Under the pieces are notes generated by a model. That model was not told the origin of the DNA. It was given only the letters and a program-made list of their open reading frames with translations, and ran no database searches. Below, in pieces: positions 10,201 through 20,940 of a stretch of DNA of 33,401 nucleotides; positions within the stretch are counted from its first letter, which is position 1; each line of letters starts with the position of its first letter. The position numbers and the translations under genes were made by a program. The stretch comes from Purshia tridentata (taxonomy: Eukaryota; Streptophyta; Magnoliopsida; Rosales; Rosaceae): contig QANT01000478.1 in the NCBI GenBank assembly GCA_003254885.1, positions 1 through 33,401 on the forward strand. Direction: 5' to 3'.

Positions 10201-11841
10201 ATTGCAGAATTGGTAATGTCAAGATTAAGGGCAGGACTTCCCATCCCTTGGTTCATGGAACTTCCTGGTGATAAGTCCAATGAGGATCCGGTGACAGATG
10301 TCAGTGAATCAATTTGTGATGGCGGTTTCCCAATATACTTGGCAAGAAGGCTGGCTACCTTTTCATGCTGCAAAAAAAAGTATTCCTAACTAGACATCAT
10401 TAAAGTGCATACACCTATAGATATAACGATCAATTAATAATTGACATTAAAAATCTGATCAAATGATAATGTGTATATAGAGAAATTATTTCATTTTCCA
10501 AATATTTGCCTCTTCTCTCAAATGGATATTCTCTAGCTGAAGTTTCTGTAGACAAAGCAGCCTCTCTTCCTCTCCAAAAGGTGGACCACCACAAGATGGG
10601 CAAATGACATTCTTCAATGCCTCTCTGATTGCAAGGTTTTCACATGTGATCTTTTCATTCTCTGCCCGAAGAACAGTGTTGTCTGCTCTCTCATTTTGAG
10701 CCTGAAAAGACCAATATAGAAGATCGCTATTACAGATGCAATAATAAGAAAATCAAATTGCTAAGCACATCACCAGAGTAAGCAAAATAGAGAACCTTGG
10801 TTTGAGTTCTCTTGTTCTGAAACCAGAACTTGATTTGTTTTGGTTCAAGCCCCAACTCCCTGCTCAACTGCCGACGCTGGTTTTCATCCGGATGTGGGCA
10901 ATTCTTGAAAAACCTTCACCCAAGAGAACTCATCATCATTGGAGGAAGCATGAAGAAGAGGCAAAAACCCTCATATTGGAGATAAGCAGAGCCGAATAAA
11001 ATTAATTAATATCAAATTCATTGAAACTCAATCCAAGATAGATATGTTAATCATGCAAGGAAAACGGTGCAACCAATTAATAAAAAGTTCTAGCAGCTGG
11101 GTTGAGGCAAAAGGTAAAGAAATTACATCAGATGCAGATCAAGTTCTATATTTAAAAATTTAAAAGCAAGTAAAGGTCATCACTTGAAGAAAAGCTTCAC
11201 CTTGCTAGTGAGAGTCAGATGTAAAATCTCTCATTAACAGATTTAGAAGAGACTGCAGACATATCAGAAGGCAAGCCTTCCAATGAGCAAATAGTACATG
11301 CAAAAACATCTCTAATATCAAGTTATTATCAACATACTTTTTCTTCATAATTGTTTTCTTTGTTTTGGAGAAACAGATATTCTTATATGAACTAGAGAAG
11401 GCATACATGTAATCAGCCTTTGACATACACATGATCATCATCCAATAGAAAACCATTTCAAAAGGTTGATACACAATAAAAATTATAATCTTGAGTGAGA
11501 AAATGATATGAACACCATTGTCACATGCAGGAATAGACAAAATACCCATCTCCGGAAAATGATCTAATTAGATATTGAATAGAATTTGACCAAAAAAGAT
11601 ACTCAATAGAAAACATATTTTATTTCAAGGAACAGAATAATGTGATTTTGTCCTTCATATGTGAACATATATGAAGTGAAGTTGAGAAAAAATGGCGAGC
11701 TATGGTTGGGGTATCTTACGCTTCAAGCTGCTGTATCTGAAAAGAAGTATGACGGTTATACAACCTCCTGCCCCTGCGAGAATTGTTGGAGGCTTCATGT
11801 TCATCACCTGAGGCTCCACCATTTCCCATTGCAAAGTCCAT
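7240..11841 (-). CDS. HDG11-like: HD-ZIP class IV homeodomain-START transcription factor (HDG11/HDG12/ROC8-like)
   Basis: A nuclear transcription factor of the family that controls epidermal and trichome genes through L1-box DNA. There are ten exons, written high to low: 11841-11720, 10913-10796, 10701-10510, 10367-9903, 9780-9679, 9598-9392, 8809-8629, 8455-8187, 8094-8005 and 7626-7240. They join in frame to 710 aa, a normal family length. The homeodomain is about residues 24-84 with [11 protein letters not shown] in helix 3. The zipper-loop-zipper follows to about 160, with CPSCGG at 114-119. START covers about 223-445 ([30 protein letters not shown]), then the START-adjacent region with [14 protein letters not shown] and C-terminal [11 protein letters not shown]. 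The start MDFAMGNGG resembles family starts, but an in-frame ATG exists upstream at 11928. Intron 3 has a GC donor. The C-terminus and MDF start favour the HDG11/HDG12/ROC8 clade; exact orthology is uncertain. Confidence 0.95.
10368..10509 (-). other. GC-AG intron (HD-ZIP IV intron 3)
   Basis: Exon 3 ends ..AGAGAAGAG at 10510 and the next bases are GCAAAT. Exon 4 begins after TTTTTTTGCAG with CATGAAAAGG. Reading through gives a stop within about ten codons (..TGGAAAATGAAATAA), and no GT occurs before that stop, so the only in-frame join that keeps the family sequence [16 protein letters not shown] uses a GC donor. GC-AG introns are a minor but known class. A base-call error in the donor is the main alternative. 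Confidence 0.8.
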
Positions 11842-11882
11842 TATCTTTGTCTGCCACACTATAATAAAACACCCGATAGCAC

Positions 11883-11914
<32 letters not shown>

Positions 11915-12060
11915 CTTTTCTCTCTCAAGTCTAAACCCTTCTGCTAAATTACTAATATAAATATATATTTATGTGAAAAATTATAAAAAGAGAAAAGAAA
12001 AAAAGGAAGGGTTAATTCCCATATAAGATACAGATAACATAACATATATGGCTTTGGCGT
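11842..12060 (-). promoter_or_regulatory. 5' leader of HD-ZIP IV gene with (TTTTG)n
   Basis: The leader contains a TTTTG repeat (five units, plus-strand 11888-11911) and a CT-rich patch (GAGAGAAAAG on the coding strand). An in-frame upstream ATG at 11928-11926 has no stop before the chosen start and would add 29 residues rich in F, C and V. That extension is not family-like, so it is probably untranslated or partly intronic. A TATA-like AT stretch lies at about 11955-11975. The transcription start is unknown. Confidence 0.4.
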
Positions 12061-12498
12061 TGGTCAATTCCAAAAAAGGACACCAAATTAACGCCGAACG
12101 ACCCCAATAAAGAGAGGGATATCCAAGATAATTTGGTTTTTTATGGTTCTGGGTACTCTTAGATTTTCTTCTTTTATTTGATTTTTAGGGAAATTTTTAA
12201 ACAACCAAATTAGAGAGTAGAAAGGGACGGCGAGAATCGAGGGGCTGATACGGTGTCTGCAGCATAGCTACCAAATGTGCAAAGGTATTTGCATGACTTT
12301 CCAATTAACATTCATTATTCACCACCATATGGCCACCCACTAACGGTCCTTTCTCCTCATTTTTTTTTTTTGGCCATTTTTGCTCCCCTTGCATGCTCCG
12401 ACCAACATATATAGCCATATAGGCACTTGCATGCTGGGAAATCAATTTCAGTGTTTATTTTTTATTTTTGATATATATATATAGTTCTTCTCTGTAGA
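12061..12498. other. Upstream region of HD-ZIP IV gene
   Basis: AT-rich DNA with a T11 run near 12360 and an AT dinucleotide run at 12471-12482. It probably contains promoter elements of the minus-strand gene, but I cannot identify any specific site with confidence, and I saw no L1-box TAAATGYA. Confidence 0.4.
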
Positions 12499-12660
12499 GC
12501 ATCTGCAAATTTTAAATTTGCAGATGTTCGACACAGTGTGTACACAAGTATATATGAACCGACTATAACACATTTGAATTGGTTGCAGCACATCTCGACA
12601 TTATATCGGCGCTGTATCAATGCTCTGTCAAACATCCGCAAATTTGAAATTTGCAGATGC
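12499..12660. mobile_element. 162-bp MITE with palindromic terminal repeats
   Basis: The left end 12499-12533 (starts 'gcatctgcaaatttt', ends 'gatgttcgaca') matches the reverse complement of the right end 12626-12660 at 32 of 35 positions. Each terminal repeat is itself a near-perfect palindrome (CATCTGCAAATTT / AAATTTGCAGATG). The interior has no open frame of note. No convincing target-site duplication is seen, so the exact ends and superfamily are open. Confidence 0.75.
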
Positions 12661-14290
12661 CACATTCTGTTCTACCATATTTGAGAATCACCGTCAATAC
12701 CTTGGCGTAGGTCTGGGATAATCCCTTGTTCCACAGTCTAGGGCTATTTACAACTATCCAATTAAGAATTCTCAGATGTACTAGCAAGTGCATCAAAGAT
12801 GCAGTCATCGATTCGCCCGAGAGGCCATAATTACTGCGAGCAAACATATTAATGACGAGGAACGCATTTTTGCTATGCTACTAATACTTGTACTTGCTCT
12901 CTCTTGAGAAAATCCCTATCTATATATATGCATAATTTCTAAAACCAACTTTTCGAATCCTTGTCCCAAGGTAACTCATTGCTAGTCGAAGAACAATTTA
13001 TTTGCAACAAGAATTATTAATGTGGCACGCATCATCATGCCAAAAAATTATTTTCACCAAATATATGTAAAATTTTACATATTCTAAATGTGCTATCCCA
13101 TTTACTGTTGCTAAGCTGTAGCAGAAATTTTTTGCCCTTTGATTTTCCAACATTTTACATGGGCTATTGGCAGTGGATATCATTATGATTAGTGTGTTAA
13201 GTTGGCCTGTTTTGGTCATTTACTACGTTTTTGCTTTTCACCCATGTCTTTTTTATTTTTTTTACACTACATGCCATCTTTTGCCTTTTGCCTCACAGCT
13301 TTTTTTTTTTTTTAATTCGCGTTGCCATTCGTGGATAGTAGGGTTGGATGTGGCCTCTTTGGTCATTGATTCACTTTTCCCTTTTTGGCTGTCTTGCTAG
13401 TTCATTTCTAGTTGAGCGATGTTTTCATATTGTATCATCCTTCAGACAATCAACTGCATCTTTTTTATTCATAACTAAATAGACTAGGGTTTTTTTATAC
13501 AACCGATTTGGCTTCGTTGAGATATGACTTGGGTGTTTGAAGATCGCAAGTTGCTCTGATCGGTTCTTGAATTGCGAGTTCAATGTAAATACAAATTTAG
13601 CCTTTCATTTTCTTGGTTACTTTTTGGTGATTGACTGATGGATGTATTTGTGTCAGGGGGTAGGTTTACTGTTGCATGCTTACCTACCTTATTTGCCATT
13701 ATTGACCAATTATTGTGATCGTGGAATGATATCTGTACCTCAGATAAGTGGCTTTTTTATTTCATTTATTTTTCTTCTGCTATGTTTTTTGTTATGGGTT
13801 TTTGCCATTTGCGTTTATGTTTCTTCTAGGTAATTTTTTTCTTCTTTGTTCTTCTGTTTTCGTCTATTTTGCTTTGTACTAATGTTGGGTTGTTATCTGT
13901 TTTTTGTGTTAGCTGAGTTTGTTTTGTTGCTAGTTGAAAGTTGTGGTTTATTTAGAGTTCACCTTTGAATTGTTTCGTTTAGACTCTGGTTAGGCTGATT
14001 TTATCTTCCTTTTGTTTTCTTTTTAGTTAATATGATCATCTCATCAAGCAATATAATGGAGTTGTGTGTGAATTTTAAAGTTTTTTGCAGCAGTTTTTTA
14101 TGTGTGAGTGTTGGTTTTGTGGGTTTTGGACTCATCGTCTATCTTAAAAAAAAGTTGTTGGTTTACCTTACTTTGTGCTCTATTTTATATAGATGTATTG
14201 AATTATGTTCGATTTTCTAGAGGTTTTTGGCTCTCTGAATTAGTTAATTGGTCCAATCAAATTGTGTTGAGTTTTTAGGGCTCTTTCATT
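12661..14290. other. T-rich intergenic DNA, no gene seen
   Basis: From about 13140 the plus strand is strongly T- and G-rich, like plant intron or UTR DNA, and it continues past the hAT insertion at 17852-18560. Short hydrophobic open frames here follow from the T richness. No splice-linked coding sequence or known domain was found. An untranslated transcript cannot be excluded. Confidence 0.5.
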
Positions 14291-14298
14291 CTTAAAAG
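14291..14298 (+). repeat. hAT target-site duplication, left
   Basis: CTTAAAAG immediately precedes the left terminal repeat. It matches CTTAAATG after the right end at 7 of 8 positions, the 8-bp length typical of hAT insertion. Confidence 0.8.
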
Positions 14299-14647
14299 CA
14301 GGGATGGACCCTTGTTGTGGGCTAGGAAGGCTAAAGCCCACCCGGCTAATCCACTTAATGAAAAAATATATACCTATTTTATTACTTTGCACACCCCATG
14401 AATAAAAAATATATATTTCCTGTCCCCACCTCCTTATTCTTTGTCGATCATTTGTTCCCTGCTTTGACAAAAAAGTTGAAAAACTCAGTGTTGTCTCTCT
14501 CTCTCACAGTCTCAGATTGCTCAGCCTTTCTCTTACTCAGTGTAAGTGGTCCCTCTTCTCCTTCTCTCTCTCTCTCATGTAATCGATTATACTAATTCTA
14601 ATATATCTTTTTAATCTCTCATTCCTTAATATTTTATTCTCGTAGCC

Positions 14648-14890
14648 ATTTAGAGATTTAGAGATTTAAAGATGTAGGGATTTAAAGATTTAAGAATTTA
14701 GGGATTTAAAGATTTAGGGATATAAAAATTTAGGGATTTAAAGATTTAGGGATTTAAAAATTTAGGGATTTAAAGATTTAGGGATTTAAAAATTTAGGGA
14801 TTTAAAGATTTAGGGATTTAAAGATTTAGGGATTTAAGGATTTAAAGAGTTAGGGATTTAGAGAATTAGGGATTTAAGGATTTGGGGTAG
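14648..14890 (+). repeat. Subterminal ~16-bp tandem repeat of the hAT element
   Basis: Repeats of about 16 bp, 'tttagggatttaaaga' with variants (aaaaa for aaaga), run about 15 times. Each unit carries TTTAGGG, the plant telomere heptamer, but in an 8+8 period and not as a pure telomere array. The position between the left TIR and the transposase start is where hAT transposases often bind clustered motifs; that role is inferred. Confidence 0.85.
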
Positions 14891-15221
14891 GGTTTTAATT
14901 TTTATGCAATTATTGTAGTATTTTTTATTTACTCTTAAACGTTAATAAAACTACATGAGAATTAATACTTGATTATCCAAATTGTTCAGGAACTCAAGAA
15001 AAACTCATGTAATCTGTTGTTGTGAGACAGTGGAATCGCTTTTAGCTCAATCTCAATTATTGAAAATGCAAGTTTGGAAAACCAAGTAAGCTCTAACTTT
15101 CAATATTAAATTCCAATTGCATATTGCTAGAAAAATAGGTTGTTATTGTGTGATTTTGTTTTGTAAAATATTCATAATGTCATGTTTATAATATATGACC
15201 AATAATAGGTTTTAGTTTATA

Positions 15222-17654
15222 ATGTCGGATCATCTACAAATTTCAAAGCAAAGAGAAAGTATTCTTTCTTATTTTAAGAAGACAAACGACCCTTCTTCAT
15301 CTGCATCAATTGGTGATTATGAGTCTCAAAGTGAAGGAGTTGAGATTCAAAGAGTCGAGTTGGATCCAAATATTGAGATTACTACTAGTACTCTTGAGCG
15401 TGATCTAGGATTATGTCAAGCAATATGAAAGTATCCTATTAATGAACAGAATAATGTTCGAAGAGCCTATATGCACTTAGAACCATGGCAACCAAAATTA
15501 AAAGAATATCCTTCCTCTTTTGATGGACGACAAATGCGTCGATTTCAAGTTTCTTGGTATTCTCAATGGCCTTGGCTTGAGTATTCAATTAATAGTGACA
15601 AAGCATTTTGTTTTCCTTGTTTTATTTTTGGTATTAATCCACCTTCTCATCCAACATTTACTATGGAGGGGTATCAAAATTGGAAGAAGGTTAATGACGG
15701 GAGTAGATGTGGTGTCCTCAAGTATATAAGGGCTATTGACTCAACTCATCATAGAAATATGCAGAAATAGGATTTCTTAAGAAATCCCTCCGCATATATT
15801 GATGTACAAATGAATAGAAAATCACTGCAACAAGTCGAGGGAAATTAATAGCAACTTAGGACCACAATAGAGGCTTGTAGGCATCTAGCAAATCAAGGAT
15901 GTGCTTTTAAAGGTGATGATAAATCTAGTAGCTCATTCAATCGATGCAACTTCATTGAACTTGTTAAAATATTTTTGAAATTAAATACTAATATTGCAAA
16001 TATTGTCTTAGAGGATGCTCCTCAAAATGGTATGTATATTGCACCCAAAATTCAAAAAGAAATCTTACATATTATGATTAACAATGTGAGGAACAAGATT
16101 CGTGATGAAATTGAAGATAAACCATATTGTATTCTTGTTGATGAATCGGTTAATGTATCTAGGAAGGAACAAATGGCTATTATTTTGAGGTATGTTGATG
16201 GTGATGGCTTTATTCAAGAATGATTTTTTACCATTGTGAGTGTTCCCAACACTACATCCATAATTCTTAAAAAAGAGATATCCAAGATTCTTACTAGTTA
16301 CAATCTTTTAGTACAAAATATGCGTAGTCAAGGATATGATAGTACTAATAATATGCTTGGGGCGTGGAACGGGTTACAAGCATTATTCATTCAAGATTGT
16401 CCATATGCTTATTATGTGCATTGTTTTGCTCATCGTCTTCAACTAGCTTTAAATTCTGCAGTAAAGGTGTGTATTATATTTGAGATTTTATTCTATACTA
16501 ACTTCTATTGTAAATTTTGTTGAATTTTCTGCTAAGCATCACTGTGAATTACAAGCTATTCGGCAAGATGAAATTCAAGATTTGTTAGATATTGGAAAGC
16601 TTGAGATAGGTACAAGAAAAAATCAAATGCGTACTTTGTCACGAGCTGGGGCTACTCGTTGGGGATCTCATTTTCATTCTAATAGAAGCTTGATTGAGTT
16701 ATTTGCTTCAACTAGTACAATGCTTCAAAGAATGCTTATGAGTGGAATCAATGAAGATATGCGTGGGAAGCCAATAGTCTTCTTAATAAAATGACCTGTT
16801 TTGGTTTTGTGTTCAACTTGCTTTTGTTGAATAAGATTATAGAAATCACTAACTTTCTTTCTTAAGCATTGCAGAACAAATCTCAAGACATTGTAAGTGC
16901 TTTAAATTTTGTTTCAATAACAAAAGCATTTCTCCAAGAGTTAAGAAAAAATGGAGGGGATACTTTTTTGAAAAGTGTGGAATTATTTTGTGAACTACAT
17001 GACATTGTTATACCTGATTTGAGTTCTCCTTACACGGTGGGTATAGGTTGTTCTTACTAACAAATGAATTTTATAACAGTTGAGCACTATTATCATGTAA
17101 ATGTATTTTATACTATTATAGACTTTCAGTTGGTGGAGTTAAATACTAGATTTTACACCCTTTACAGTGGAATTTCTTACTCTTAGCTCATCATTGGATC
17201 CTCGAGATAATTTCAGATCATTTAATACTAATCATATATGTGATCTTGCTGCGAAATTCTACCCACAAGATTTCACTTCAGTTGAGTTACTTGTTTAAAA
17301 ATGGAATGTGCATTTTATGAAATAAACATGAGTTCTGATCCCAAATTCCAAAATACATCTTCTGTTTCTGATTTATGTTGGCATTTAGTTGAAACAAGAA
17401 AGTTTGCATACTTCCTCATGATTTATAGATTGATTTGTCTAGTTTTAACTCTTCATGTTTCTACTACAACAACCAAACGAGTATTTTCATCTTTGAAGAT
17501 TATTAAAACTCAGCTTCGAAACAAGATAGACGAGGGGTTTCTTGATGATTGTATGATTCTTAACATTGAAAGAGAACTTTCTGATAGTATAGATACAGAT
17601 TTAGTAATTAAGGATTTCTATGTTTTGAAGAAGCGCAGAGTTCAATTTTCATAG
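15222..17654 (+). pseudogene. hAT transposase pseudogene (TTF zinc finger / hATC type)
   Basis: The start is MSDHLQISKQRESILSYFKK at 15222. A TTF-type zinc-finger region follows (WLEYSINSDKAFCFPCFIFG, about 15570-15630), then a DUF4371/RNase-H-like part (KPYCILVDESVNVSRKEQ, about 16120; GAWNGLQALF; YVHCFAHRLQLALNSAVK, about 16415-16465), GATRWGSHFHSNRSLIE at about 16648, and the C-terminal hAT dimerisation domain (LTLHVSTTTTKRVFSSLK, about 17440; LDDCMILNIERELSD). In-frame stops lie near 15426, 15768, 15847 and 16221, with frameshifts near 16490 and 16790 and a decayed stretch 17040-17300. The protein cannot be made as one chain. The D of the catalytic region (VDES) is retained. Identity is clear from the ordered motifs. 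Confidence 0.92.
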
Positions 17655-17843
17655 ACTTATCATTGTTTTCTTATTGTGGTTTTTTTTTTCTCATCTATGT
17701 TTTTATATAGATATACATTTTAAGGGGTAAGGCTCACTATGTCCCCCCTAACTAGGTGTATTTTTTATGTTTATTAATGAAATTCTCTCGTACTGTTGAG
17801 TTTTTTTTAAGCCCCCCAATTTTAATTCCTAGATCCGTCCCTA

Positions 17844-17851
17844 CTTAAATG
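17844..17851 (+). repeat. hAT target-site duplication, right
   Basis: CTTAAATG directly after the right terminal repeat; partner of CTTAAAAG at 14291-14298. Confidence 0.8.
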
Positions 17852-19000
17852 GCTAGGTTTATTGGGTTGCTCAATGTTTAAATCTTGGGTTTGTTTTGGT
17901 GCGATGTCTTAGTCTTTAACATTTGTTCAGCACAATATTGTTATTTCTATGAGTGAGTTTGAGATGTTAATTGGTGATTGTGAGTTTTGGTTTGTGGAAA
18001 TGATTTGTTTTTTATTTTTATTTAGTTTCTTTTTGATTTGATTTGGAAATGGAAATAATTTCGCTTATATATAAATTTTTCTTTGTTTGATTGTATTGAT
18101 TACTTTTTTGGTGACTTCTTTTTTAAATTAGAAACAAAATTTTCCTTTCATATTCATTAGTTACTAATGTATTTCAAATTTCATCAAATTGTAAGAAATG
18201 TACATGGTATTTCTTTACTGTGTTGGTGTCTATATAATATTTTAAAATTGTAAAGCTTTTTAAATGATATATGTGGTTATAGTTAAAACCATTTTGCACC
18301 TTTTAATGAAAAAAATATTTACTTTGTAGGTGCTTCGTATTTGTTTTCCATCTATTGTACTGAGAAGGTGAGTATCATTAAGATTAATATAAACAATTTA
18401 ATGTTAAATGCTTTAAGTATGAGAAAAATCATTTTCAAAAACAAGATTATGTGTTTTTTTGTCTGTTTTAATGGAAACCATGCAAGATTGTGTGATATTT
18501 TGACTATTTTGATACAACCATTGGTCTATCTAACATTTTTATTGATTCTTTAATTCGCAAAACATCAAGTGATATTTGTTCATATTTGCTATGAAAGGAC
18601 CTAATATGGAGAAATGATGTAATATAAAACGATAATGTGATTAAATTAGAAACAATAGAAAAGGTTGAAACAAAAATCAAAATCCCCCTACTTAAATTAT
18701 CTTCAAGTATTCTCTTGCTTTGTCTTCCACAGCCTTTGGTTTTTTAGTATGGTTCTAGCTTGGCAACTCGAAAATCAACACTTCAATAACTAGATGACTT
18801 GGCAACCTTAACCTCTTAACAACTAGACGACTGAGGAAATCCAAGAAAAAGTATTTTCATAAAGAGAAAACAAATTTTAAGTTAGAGAACGAAAATAAAC
18901 AAGGGAAAACAGTATGACCTTTTCTTTTGTCACACGTCTGTAGACACTAGTCCTAAGTGGACCAAAACTCTATTATTTCAAAGCATTTTAAGGGTTTCCA
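17852..19000. other. Gene-free AT-rich DNA right of hAT
   Basis: T-rich up to about 18560, matching the composition left of the hAT element, then A-rich. The only open frames are short and composition-driven. Nothing specific was recognised. Confidence 0.5.
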
Positions 19001-20940
19001 AGTTTCAAGTTTTATCTTAAAGTCAAACCAATTGACTAATTACTCTTTCTTAAAGAAATTCCATAGTTTGATTTGTATTAATCCAACTTAATCTCTACAA
19101 TAGAAACTTGCTAAGCCTAGCATGCTATTAACCTCAAATTAAGCAATTAATTTTTCAAATTTAAAATATAACTAAGCATGCTTAATTAATAAATAAATCC
19201 AATTTAATTACTAAACATGCAAGACTAAAATTAAAGCCTAAAAATATATATATATATTGAAACACTTATTCGGTTGTAGACATCATTAGCTAAACTCCAA
19301 CTAAGGTCTCAAAATTTTGACTTCTCCTCCTAGTGGTAGGACTTGGTTGTTGATGCTTAAGGGATATGCTCACCAAAGAAAATATTTGAACTAAGGTAAT
19401 TTTCTTCCATTTTGGTTTGTCTTTTTTAGAGAGCAATCAAAGAAACCAAGTAGTGAGTAACTCAAACCTTGCTTGGTGGTGTGAAGAAAAATGGGTAGAG
19501 ATCATTTTATTTATAACCTCAAAGGTGTGGAAAGTTTCACTCTATTTTCAATGTGGGTCAAATGCACAAAATGTGCAAAACAAGGAGTAAAACATGAACT
19601 GGGTCTGAAGGGTTAAACGGGTTGAAGAAATGGGTAAAATGTAAGACAAAATGAATAGAAAAACTGAGTAAACAAGCTGGTCCATTTGAAAGCGAACCAG
19701 GTCGACGTGCTAGTCAAAATACCCAACTAGCAATCCTCAATTAGGATGGACAACTGAGATCAACCATTCTTTAATGAAGTGAAACGGCCTACGAATGGCG
19801 GAGCGCCACATGTGTGATGTTAGTCATAGTCAACAGTCTAATTTTTTTCCCATTTTCTAATTTCTTCAAATTTCATAAATCAAAAAAAAAAAAAAAATCT
19901 TAAGACTCAAAATAATTCTCTGAAAAATCCTACGAACTCGTTTCAATGAATACAAATTCGTATAGCCTCAAAACAACAATTTGTCTTCCAGAAATATTAA
20001 AGAAAATCCATCTACAATAAATTAATTGCAAATAATCAAAACAAACTTAATAATAACCAAATCTCTTGTGCAAAACTTTTAAGCTCAACTCTAATCAACT
20101 AAAGGCACAAGTTAGTTACACAAATGACAAAGGAAACTCAATTCCTTTAAGAAATCTCAAGACAAAAGGGTTTTCAGAAAACACATGTTTAAACAAGATA
20201 TGACAAAAATTTTGGGTTGACCAAACAAGGAAGAGGGGAAGGTGAATTCCCTACCTTGGCCGAACTCACTAGAAGAGGAAACCCCCAAGGGTTGTCACAA
20301 GGACTAGCTCCATTGGTCTTCAAGGGTAATCTTTGAAACCTCTATCTCTTTATGTTTATTTTTCATGGCTCTTACAACTATGATCTTTGAACAAATAGAA
20401 TGTATCAATTTTTATTTAAGGCTTTAAATACCTAGCTTTTGCTCAAATGATTGAAAAAGTTGTGATTTCTAACCTAGGACATACATTCATTTTGTTGTGT
20501 CCCAAACATGGGCCTTGGAGATTTGAGGCAAGACAGCTGTCATACCATTTAATTAATATGAGAATGTAATCGTTCCTTAACTATTCATTCCCATGTTAAC
20601 TAAACAATACAAGGCTAAATAAAATCGAAAATCAAAACTCTATAGGTAGAACATAGTGCACACAAATAGCAAGGCACTTAGGCTTATGAGCCATTTAGAA
20701 AGAAGTATAAAACTAGTTATTTAATTTAAAAATTAGCCCAAAATTTAAGAAAAATAAATAAATTGAATTGAAAATGACACCTCAGTCAAATAAAATAAAT
20801 CCTCAAAATAAATCATTTGCAAACATAACCTCAAAATAGCAAATAAAATCAGTGAGTCAAATATAAGGCTAATTAAACTCATTAAAATGATTTGTAAATA
20901 CATAAAAAATATGAATATCTTTTCAGCTTGCCCACTGCCA
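19001..20940 (-). other. Gene-free region, possibly LTR-derived on the minus strand
   Basis: There is no coding potential. On the minus strand near 19520-19505 a 'ttataaataaaatg' TATA-like word is followed by a 'cacaccacc' stretch, a layout often seen in LTR promoters. No paired repeat, primer-binding site or pol domain is visible. The LTR reading is weak. Confidence 0.25.

Larger units (their letters stand above)
14299..17843 (+). mobile_element. hAT DNA transposon, full length but inactive
   Basis: The 3545-bp element has short terminal inverted repeats: left CAGGGATGGACCC and right (reverse complement) TAGGGACGGATCT, 9 of 13 identical and close to the CAGGGGCGGA-type ends of plant hAT elements. 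An 8-bp target-site duplication flanks it (14291-14298 and 17844-17851, one mismatch). It contains a plus-strand transposase gene related to plant 'TTF-type zinc finger / hAT dimerisation' proteins, now a pseudogene. The left 350 bp between TIR and transposase holds CT-rich DNA and a tandem repeat. TIR and TSD divergence plus the broken gene point to an old insertion. The boundaries are well supported. Confidence 0.9.

Noticed and set aside
14648..14890. Interstitial telomere repeat
   Set aside because: TTTAGGG recurs but with an interposed ATTTAAAGA in a 16-bp period and inside a hAT element, so it is not telomeric DNA.
16466..16520. Intron in the hAT transposase starting at AAAG|GTGTGT
   Set aside because: The frame that resumes at 16490 continues the transposase without a gap, so a frameshift explains the break better than an intron.
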